Assembly (NCBI RefSeq): GCF_028858725.1
Contig: NC_084768.1
Coordinates: 5,878,164 to 5,942,163 of the forward strand
Reading direction: 5' to 3'
Length of the DNA: 64,000 bases
Origin: Colius striatus
Taxonomy: Eukaryota > Chordata > Aves > Coliiformes > Coliidae
The notes below the pieces were generated by a model. It was not told where the DNA came from. It was given only the letters and a program-made list of their open reading frames with translations, and made no database searches. Below, one piece after another: positions 56,007 through 64,000 of the stretch; positions within the stretch are counted from its first letter, which is position 1; each line of letters opens with the position of its first letter. A program made the position numbers and the translations under genes.

Positions 56007-59000
56007 CAAGTCCTAAACCTTGCGGTGTCAGAAGGCAGTTCAAAAAGGCAAAAAAAAAACCAAACCAAAAACTTTAGCCTTCCGTTGGCCATTCGTCACG
56101 TTGATGCCCATATTTTTCACAGAATATCGTGTCCATAGCAGACATCCTGGGGAAATCCATGCAGTGTATCTTCCGGGCTTCTGCACCACACCACTGGTCC
56201 GTTGATATAGATAGCTGAAGGGATGTTCTTAAGATACTGCTGATTCATTCCGGGCTTATGAAACAAGCACTGTTTGAGTCCTTACCCTGTGTTTACCAGA
56301 TCAGCTGAGGTGGTGAAGAATAAAGACGGTTTTTAAGTCTCGTCTGACAAAACTGGCTCTGCAACACACGTGATTGAATCCTGTTGGTAAAACAGAACCT
56401 TATGAGCACTTGGCTTAATAGGATCCACTGCCATCTAACACAGCAAAGGAAATACTGTCTGCTCTTTCAGTTACAATTCTGTAGCATCTGGTTTTAGTAT
56501 CAATTTCAGCTGAGTAATTACTAAAAATGTACAAGAAGTCCAATTTATGCAACAAAGTCCACCATAGCGACAGACCACTAGTTTCTACCTATACTCTCTA
56601 GCTTTTTTTTTTTTACTCCCCAAATTCTCCCCCAAAATTAGCAGTTTCATCTCTTTAACTTAATGGCATTTTGTGGTTTAGGCAGGAAAGGCTCACCTTG
56701 TGTATCAGTCAAAAGGTCTCAAAGGAGGCTTGTCTCAACAGCATTATCAAAACTGAGCAGTTCAGTTTTGCCATGCTTTCAGGAGTATGATGGGCCAAAA
56801 CTTCTGTTCCAAAGATTGCTGACTTAAAAGTGTTTTCCAAGTTCTGTCACAGCAGGGAAAATAGGAACACTGTAATTTTCCCAGCACCTGCATTAAACAT
56901 TTTAAGCTTTTCTTTTAAACACCCTAAGTATCTCATACTGGTTTTCAGTTTAGAAGCATCTCACTCATTTTGTAAGTGCACAGTAATGTGTCCTGAATTT
57001 TTTATAGAAGTCTTGCATGGCTTGTCTAGCTGCTAAACACATTCTCATTCATTAGAAGTAAGAATTAGTGCATTTTTAGGCTTTCTTTTCATGTAACCCA
57101 GCTCCATCTAATTTGTGAAATAGGAATGCTAGTCAGGAATTTCTACACTTCAAAACAGATTAGTGGGAGGCAGTTCAACTGAAGAGGAGAAAACTATTTG
57201 GCAGAACTTGGATGCACGAATCACACTATTAACAGTCCATACAAAATCAGCTGACTTTGCTCTGTTTTGTCTGTTGCAGTTTTCTACCCTAGCTGCAGTA
57301 GATAAGACTCTAATAAACCTGTGTCTTGGTAAAGCCAAAGTAGAGATCTCAACCACAAAATTTCAATCATCTTTCCCTTGAGACGTAGCCAGTACTTTCC
57401 AAAGTGGTGTTTTACAAGTTGTAAAAATAAAACCTTACACATGACAGTTGAGAAATGCACATATATGCTGTTATTTCCTTTTAATATGTATTTAGGGCTC
57501 TGAGGACTTTTTTGTCAAGAGGAAAAAATTAAATAACTTATGGGACATACAAGTCTCTGACATAGCCTTGTTTGCTAACAGGAAATGGATGAAAGCCTGT
57601 TTTTCTGATCACAAAAGCAACTGGGCAGCAGAAAAATATTTTTGCTCACAAATCCTTTTCTTAGTATCTTCTCCTACTTCTTTTCTTCCTCAGAACTGCA
57701 CAACTCTGCTGTGCTTACAGACCTGTTTCCCTAGGAAAAGCAGTGGAAGATACGCTGATGCCTGCAGTGGTCTGTGGCCAGTCCTGTACTCATGCCTCTC
57801 AGTAGGTTAGGCAGGACACCCACACACCCCTTAGCCATGGATAGTTTGGAGTCTCTCGGGTGGGAAGTGCCAGCCCATTGCCGTGCTGTCACTTCACCGT
57901 CTGCTGTGTTGTGGCTGTAAGCCCTGTTCAAGAAAAATAGCATGAATCTTGTCTTTTGCAAATATTTGTTAAAGGGATGTTCTGAGAAATTAGTGTGCCA
58001 TCTTAAATGTAATGTCTGATAACACAGATGAAGAAATGCAGCCCAAATATCTCACAGGCATACCTTTGGGCTTCAGAAAGTCCAAATTCAGCCAGCATCT
58101 GGATTGGCGAGGAGGATGTGGCTATCAGAGTGCTCCCACACTGTGTGGCTAACACTGGATGCGTCAGAGGAGCCTAGGAAGCTGGAAATACTTCAGTAAG
58201 AATTTCTTGTATTACTCACAGTATGCAATATTAAGCAAATGCATAAGACTTTTCAGTCATTGGGGGTGAGCTGTATGACTCGTGTCTAACTACATTGTTT
58301 TATTATTAAACATCCCAAATACGTGCCAAGGAACTCCTCATATCAGGCTGTGCTGTATGCATTTATTATATACTTTGATTCTCATTCAAAAATAATGACC
58401 TTTTCTTTGCCTGGTAGGCTGCACTGTAACGATTTACTTAATCAGATAGTAGCTACTGTATATGCTTGGCAGTATTTTTAAAATGGCATCATAGCCAATT
58501 AGTTTGATGCCGGAGTTCAGATTCTACAGGCTTTATTGCCTCTAAAGATCTAATCTTCACAGGTGCTGAGAGCACTCCAGTTTTCAGTGACCTCATACTT
58601 GTATGTCTCAAATACAACTGCTGAGGTGGTCGATAACTCTAGCATTTCTTAGTGGTACCTATAAACAAATTCCTATTCATTTATTTGGATATTCTTCCTA
58701 TTGCCAAGGCTGATCTTAAATTTCTGAACCTTTCATTTCTGTATAAAATGGTATGTTTTTATGTTGTGAAGGTTTGTGGACAAAATTAATTTTTATTTCT
58801 CTTTGTGGAATCAAGCCATTAATAATGAAAATGTGTATGACAATGGAAGCATTTTCTGACAGATTCCAGAGGTGCCTTCTTTGTATTTAAATTTGAGTAG
58901 AGATACTTTTGTATAACAGATGATTTTTTGTCTTCTTTTTCCTCTGTTGTCTAGAAAACAGAGGTCAAATTTCTGCTTGAGATGTAGCAGTGGAATGTTT

Positions 59001-59186
59001 TATTATTTATTATGTTTTTCAAACTCTGGAAAGTGATCCATGACATTTTGGCTGACAGGGTCTACAAATAGTGCAAAACTGATGTTTCCACCTTCTGGAA
59101 GGATATTGGGACTAATTTTTTCAGATAAATCACTGGCTAACCTCAAAGTATACATAGAAAAGAAGACTGAGAAAAAAGGAAGTCCA

Positions 59187-59915
59187 GAATCACAGAATGG
59201 TAGGAGTTGGAAGGGACCTGTAGAGATCACCTAGTCCACCCCTGCTGTAGAAGCAGGTCCACCTACATCAGGTCACACAGGAGTGCATCCAAGCGGGTTT
59301 CAAAAACCTCCAGAGGAGACTCCACACCCTGCCTGGGCAGCCTGTGCCAGGGCTCTGTCATCCTTACAGTAAAGAAGTTTTTCCTTAAGCGGAACTTTTT
59401 GTCTTCCAGCTTTTGTCCATAACTCCTTGTCCTGTCATTGGATGTTACAGAAAAATGTGTTGCTGTATCCCCTTCAAATACTTGTAAGCATTAATGAAGT
59501 CCCCCCTCTGTCTTCTCCAGGCTGAACAGCCACAGCTCCCACAGCCTTTCCTCATAAGGAGGGTATTCCAGTCCCCTTATCATCTTAGTAGCCCTATGCT
59601 GGACTCTCTCCAGAAGTTCACTGCCCCTCTCAAGCTGGGGAGCCCAGGACTGGACACAGGACTACAGATGAGGCTTCGACCAGGGCAGAGTGCAGGGGGA
59701 GGAGAACCTCCCTTGACTTGCTGGCCACACTTTTCTTGATGCCTCCCAGGATGCCATTGGCCTTCTTGGCCACCAGGGCACATTGCTGGCTCATGGTTAG
59801 TTTATTATCAACCAGGACTCCCATGTCTCTCTGCAGAGCTGCTCTCTGGCAGGTTAACCCCCCGGCCTGAACTGGTGCATGGGGTTGTTCCTCCCAAGGT
59901 GCAGGACTCTGCATG
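59187..59915 (-). repeat. CR1 LINE fragment (about 730 bp)
   Basis: Starts with the reverse complement of the CR1 3' end (AGAATCACAGAATGGTAGGA) and extends into the region encoding [11 protein letters not shown]-type remnants. Minus strand, intergenic. Confidence 0.94.
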
Positions 59916-60717
59916 AATGTGTGCTGAAAGACAAATAAATTCCCTTTAGTCTTTTGATTTAACAACTTCTCTGAGGATCTGGGTCTGCAAGGTACAGGGG
60001 AGATCCTGCCTTATTGTAAGGACAAGTTAAATAGGAAAGCGCTTGTACTGGTCAGTCCCAAATTGTGTCTTTTGAAATTATGCAGCTTAAAGAAACCTTG
60101 CAGGTGGAAGTGTTTAAACTGATCAGGTTTATTTTGGTATCACTAAACTGAGGAGCAGCATCACAGATAAAGCAGACTTCTGAGGGAGTAGCAGCTTCTG
60201 GTGAAAAATTAGCTGAGAACTATTATCAGGAACAGGAGGTTCTTGGAGGAGGGTGACCTTCGTAGGCTGTCTCAGTTGAAATCAGAACTGTGTGTCTGCA
60301 GCCTAACAAGTAAAGCAGCAGTGATTACATAAAACACCGCTACTGGAGGAGTTGTGATTTCTAACATGTTAACCTCCATAGCAAGTACAAAGTTTTCTCC
60401 AGACAAGTGCTGAATTGACTAGATATGCAAGACTTCGCAGGAATGATGGGCAAACAGAAGGTGGCATTGATGAAATATTTACTAGGTATAAAATGTGTCT
60501 ACCTCTGTGCAAAAAGACAAGACACACTTAAGACACTTGAGAAGAAACAAGATATGCATAAGAATACATTGCAGCATGTTTCCTGTATTTTCTGCAGAAA
60601 ATTATGTGATGTAGAGCTTCAAGTGCTGCAATCTTAATTGTATTTTTTATGACTTGAGCAGAGGCAAAGCGTTTGTAAACAATGGGAGGAATGGTATTGA
60701 AATCCCAAAGCACTAAT

Positions 60718-60734
60718 TTGTTGTTGTTGTTGTT
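60718..60734 (+). repeat. TTG trinucleotide microsatellite
   Basis: Between five and six TTG units in the intergenic region. Confidence 0.8.
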
Positions 60735-60956
60735 AGTAGCATTCTAGCAGAAATACAGCAATTATTAGTGATGTAGTATTATGTGTTAGCTGTTAATGCC
60801 TGCAGGGCTACTACAGCCAACAAACATTTATTTTCTGTTGAAAGCTCTTGGGAGACAAATACTCATCTTTAGTTGCTCTGTCCATTTGGACTGCACCTTA
60901 GAAGTTTTCTTGGAAAACCTCTCAGATAAAAGATTCAGAATTAGTCAATAAAAAGG

Positions 60957-60970
60957 TCACTAGATGGCAA
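60957..60970 (+). promoter_or_regulatory. Weak CTCF-like motif
   Basis: TCACTAGATGGCAA matches 12 of 14 consensus positions. Intergenic. Confidence 0.22.
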
Positions 60971-62449
60971 TACCATCTAAATGAAGCAGAGAGTCATCCA
61001 TATTCTTCAGCATTTAAAAACCAGCTAATGACTGCATTGCTTCTGCCGCCTTATGCTGGGGTTGTTTTACATTTCCTTTCCCTGTTTCTGTTACTCAGGA
61101 TGTCTCTTGATCCTGCCATTCTGCTTTCTTTATTCATTTTCATTCCTTATTTTATTTCCTCTCCAAACTCTTTGAAAATATTTCCTATATGATCTTTCCT
61201 AACTAGACCTTCAGTGTGCTCTGCACAGAGTTTGTTCTGAACGCAAATGAGGAACCACCAGCCACATAAACACACGTTTCCTGTCTTCTAATGAAGGTTT
61301 ATTCTGGTTATTCTTAGTACAGCTTTCAGCACTGTTACCTGTTCTACCTTTTAAGATTTAATACTACTTTGATCCCATCTTTTCACAGTTTTTCTACGAA
61401 ACATCTCTCGTCTCCCTTTTCAAAGTCAATTTCTCTGACTGGGAATATTGGTTTAGGATTATAGCTGCATTTTCTACTCCTCTTCCCCCATCTGTAGCTT
61501 ATTTACCATCTTCCTCTGTTTTGAAGCCCACCAAAAGCTCTCATTCAGTAGAGTATCTGAACAGAATCTTTGTTCAGCAAAATGCTTAATTACATTTTTC
61601 AGTTATGTTTGTACGAGTGAGAAGCATAAGTAGTACTGCACTAGGACCAGCTCCTGTCCTCGAGGAGAGCAAGAATTAAGCACAATCTTACTAATTCATG
61701 TCAGCTATTCTCTCTCCCCTTCATCTTAACACTTCCCCTCCCTTAGCTGGGGACAGTAGTCCAACCATTGTATGATTCCAACACAGGACTGCTGTATCTG
61801 AATAAGGTAGTTTCCATACCCTCCCCCCTGTCCCCAAATGTCCAGTTGTTGCTTGCAGTTTGTAACAGATGGCCAGATGAGCAGTGTGGCACTCAATTAA
61901 AATTCACTGTAGCGCTATTCTTGGTTTCTATTAGAGCCACAAAAAGTGCAGCCAATATTTCTTGAAAGTAATCTTTTTTTCTACAAAGAAATGCCCATTG
62001 GTGTGGGTAGAAGGTGTTTTAAAATACTGACTTAATTTTATCTGGCATGAGCCTCCAGTGGACACTTAAAAGTTGTCAATTAAAATCAGCAGAAGCTGTG
62101 CAGAACTCTTTGCCAACAACACATCTGTATATATCCTTTGCTACAAAGTAAGGTCATGCTAGCAACCCAATAGACCATACATCTTTGGGCTTTTTTATGC
62201 TGCCTGCACTGTAATGGGCCAAAAATTTGACATTAAGAGGTTGCTGTTGTTTTGTCTGCACTCAGTTCCTCAGAGGTAGACACAGAAAATAGGTAGCAGC
62301 ACGGACCAGAGAGAGGAAAAGAACGTGCTGTCTCCTCAAGTGTCCAGTGTTTTGCAGGCTGGCCTATGTCTGGGTGGTGTTCTTGGGATACCCAATGGTC
62401 CCGATGAGTTTTCACTGAAGTACATCCAGCCAAGGATGTACCTCCTACT

Positions 62450-63449
62450 ATGAACTACTGTAGTGCAGCTCCAGAGCTGACGTGCCCAGGGTTTGGGGTG
62501 TATATGAAACGGCAGACTGTGGATCCCATCCTGGGCATGTATAAGAACACAACGTCTTGGTGCAATTATACTTCACCATAAAGATGTAGGTCTAGTCTTG
62601 TGCCTATACAGTTGCCGCAGGGAATTTTTCTCATTTGTGGGGACTGGGCACAGCCTGGAATATCCTCCAGATTACAAGGGGGACTGTGCAGTTTGGGATG
62701 ACTGACAATCTTGCTGCCTAATCACACAATGATTTGGAAACATCATCATCCAAAACGATTTGTGCATGTGTTTGCTGGCGAGTGTAGTGACCATGTTGCC
62801 TTGTGGTCTCCCTCGGCGGTGGTGGTGTGTGGCATGTTTGCTCCAGGTGTGGGAGTATCTGAACCATTAACTCAGCTACACAAATTAGGATGCTGGTTTA
62901 GCAAACAAGGCAATCAAACCTCAATAGCATTAGAAGGCTTGATTAGTGATGTAAGTAGTATTAGACATGCAACACTGCAAAATAGAGCTGCTATTGATTT
63001 TTTGCTGTTAGCCCATGGTCATGGATGTGAGGATCTTGATGGAATGTGCTGCATGAACTTAACAGATCATTTGGAATTGATTCATGCCAGTATACAGAAG
63101 CTGAGTGTCCCACTTACAGGTGTCAGATGGGTGGAGATGGTTAGACAATGTGTTATCATCGTGGGGAATACAAGGATGGTTAATGTCGATAGTTAAAATG
63201 GCCATGTTTATTTTGCTGATCATCGTAGTCACATTAATGATTGTATCTTTGGTTCTGAAATGTGTAACTGCTATGATTGAAAAGGCTGTAAAAAGAGGGT
63301 GGCTGGTCCAAGAAGAGAAAGGACCATTGTACCTGAAGGAAAATGGACGTGGCCCACCCAGACTTTGGTTATATGAGAAGGTAAGCTGCATTAGGCTCAG
63401 ACGCAGGCCTCAGACTTTTGCTATATCAGACAGTCAACAATGGGCCTAA
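62450..63449 (+). pseudogene. Endogenous retrovirus env remnant (SU C-terminus plus TM)
   Basis: A decayed envelope gene. The surface-subunit part (62450 to about 62780) retains an LPQGIFLICGD-like motif and a glycosylation sequon but has in-frame stops near 62577 and 62700. The transmembrane subunit follows in the same frame. It has the immunosuppressive-domain-like LQNRAAID (from 62975) and a CX6CC disulphide motif (63026-63052, CEDLDGMCC). The membrane span (about 63198-63257) and the tail continue in another frame, to a stop at 63447-63449. A frameshift near 63105-63130 is therefore required. The basic cleavage site between subunits looks degraded. The TM type resembles alpharetroviral/gamma-like avian ERVs. 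Non-functional as it stands; gag and pol are not seen upstream. Confidence 0.85.
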
Positions 63450-63540
63450 AGAATAGACAAGGACAAGTTGCTTATTAGAATGTAGATATGAAGGCAGCTG
63501 TGTGTGGGAAAGAAACTGTGTAAGCTTAGAATAGAAATTA

Positions 63541-63566
63541 GATAAAGAAGGAATTAGGTAAAGGAA
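63541..63566 (+). other. Purine-rich tract before the ERV LTR (PPT-like)
   Basis: A purine-rich stretch (GAAGGAATTAGGTAAAGGAA) directly precedes TGTAGAA, the proposed LTR start, in the place where a polypurine tract is expected. It is interrupted by pyrimidines. Confidence 0.4.
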
Positions 63567-63789
63567 TGTAGAAATTGCTACTATCAAGATATGGTCATAG
63601 TTAAGCTTAGCAAATCACATTTTGCTATTTGGCACATGAACAGAGCATGATAGACTAAGCTATCCAATCATAATAGAGTACATCATGTATTTAGAAAACA
63701 ATAACATATAATGTGGTTGATTGCTAAAATAAATGGCTTCTGCATTGATCATATTGGTCTGATGTGTAGCCCATGTATCCTGTCCCACA
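63567..63789 (+). mobile_element. Short 3' LTR of the env-bearing ERV (proposed)
   Basis: About 223 bp, starting TGTAGAAATTGC and ending CCTGTCCCACA, so it has TG...CA ends. A TATA-like ACATATAATG occurs near 63706-63715 and AATAAA at 63728-63733, the order expected of U3-R-U5. The short length fits alpharetrovirus-like LTRs. Only one copy is in the window, so limits are unconfirmed. Confidence 0.55.
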
Positions 63790-64000
63790 AGGTGGTCCCT
63801 ACAGCAGACCCTAAGATTCCCAATTTCAGCACTATCTACAGCTTTGAGATACTTCTTTCTTGAGCAGAAACTAAATTGATATTCCCATCCAGTTAATGCT
63901 GGATTAAATTTTTGTGTAGTGCCCAAAGCTGTAGAGAAGGAGCAGAGGTCTTGCCTGGGCTAGAGGCAGAGACATTGTGCAGGTCCCTCTGGTGCAGGCA
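63790..64000. other. Sequence beyond the LTR, unassigned
   Basis: Either host flank or, if the preceding LTR is also a 5' LTR, proviral leader. The start (AGGTGGTCCCTAC) has a TGG three bases after the LTR end, but matches no tRNA primer site I can name with assurance. Runs to the window edge. Confidence 0.3.

Larger units (their letters stand above)
54791..62449. other. Intergenic region upstream of KYAT3
   Basis: About 7.7 kb with one CR1 copy (59187-59915), microsatellite traces and two CTCF-like motifs. No exon of a neighbouring gene is recognised on either strand. Short open frames are unremarkable. Confidence 0.6.

Noticed and set aside
62233-62433. Minus-strand frame next to the env remnant
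   Set aside because: No similarity to retroviral or host proteins noticed and opposite to the env direction.
1-64000. CRISPR arrays, prokaryotic operons, or a novel multi-gene system
   Set aside because: No regular direct repeats with unique spacers, no ribosome binding sites before long frames, and all convincing coding sequence is spliced vertebrate exons.

Overview
This is vertebrate, and specifically avian, genomic DNA. Coding exons are short and split by AT-rich introns with GT-AG borders, two CpG islands mark promoters, and the interspersed repeats are CR1 LINE fragments plus endogenous-retrovirus LTRs of types known from birds. There are no SINEs of mammalian type. The ERVL-type LTRs suggest a non-galliform (neoavian) bird, but that part is inference.

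Two protein-coding genes are present, both on the minus strand, so the window reads from 3' to 5'. GTF2B (general transcription factor IIB) occupies about 1.04-23.9 kb. Seven coding exons sum to 951 nt, exactly 316 codons plus stop. KYAT3 (kynurenine aminotransferase 3, formerly CCBL2) occupies about 28.9-54.2 kb. Thirteen coding exons sum to 1362 nt, 453 codons plus stop, with an additional untranslated first exon in the upstream CpG island. The order GTF2B-KYAT3, with both genes in the same direction, matches the mammalian neighbourhood. The mammalian RBMXL1 retrogene, which shares the KYAT3 5' region in human, is not seen.

Layout: 1-1040 has no recognised gene. 1.04-23.9 kb is GTF2B, with CR1 copies in its last intron. 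23.15-24.4 kb is a CpG-island promoter with a TATA box. 24.4-28.9 kb is intergenic, with one solo ERVL-type LTR and a perfect 21-bp inverted repeat. 28.9-54.2 kb is KYAT3, with CR1 copies and a second ERVL-type LTR (about 1.1 kb) in its introns. 53.98-54.79 kb is the KYAT3 CpG island. 54.8-62.4 kb is intergenic, with one CR1 copy. 62.45-63.79 kb is a decayed endogenous retrovirus: an env remnant with an alpharetrovirus-like transmembrane subunit, followed by a short LTR.

The two genes are functionally unrelated: TFIIB recruits RNA polymerase II to promoters, and KYAT3 is a PLP-dependent transaminase of kynurenine metabolism. They appear to be neighbours only by position. I found no operon-like or novel multi-gene system. 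The most interesting observations are the 21-bp inverted repeat, the alternative N-terminus of KYAT3 (mitochondrial presequence or internal start), the env remnant, and several CTCF-like motifs.
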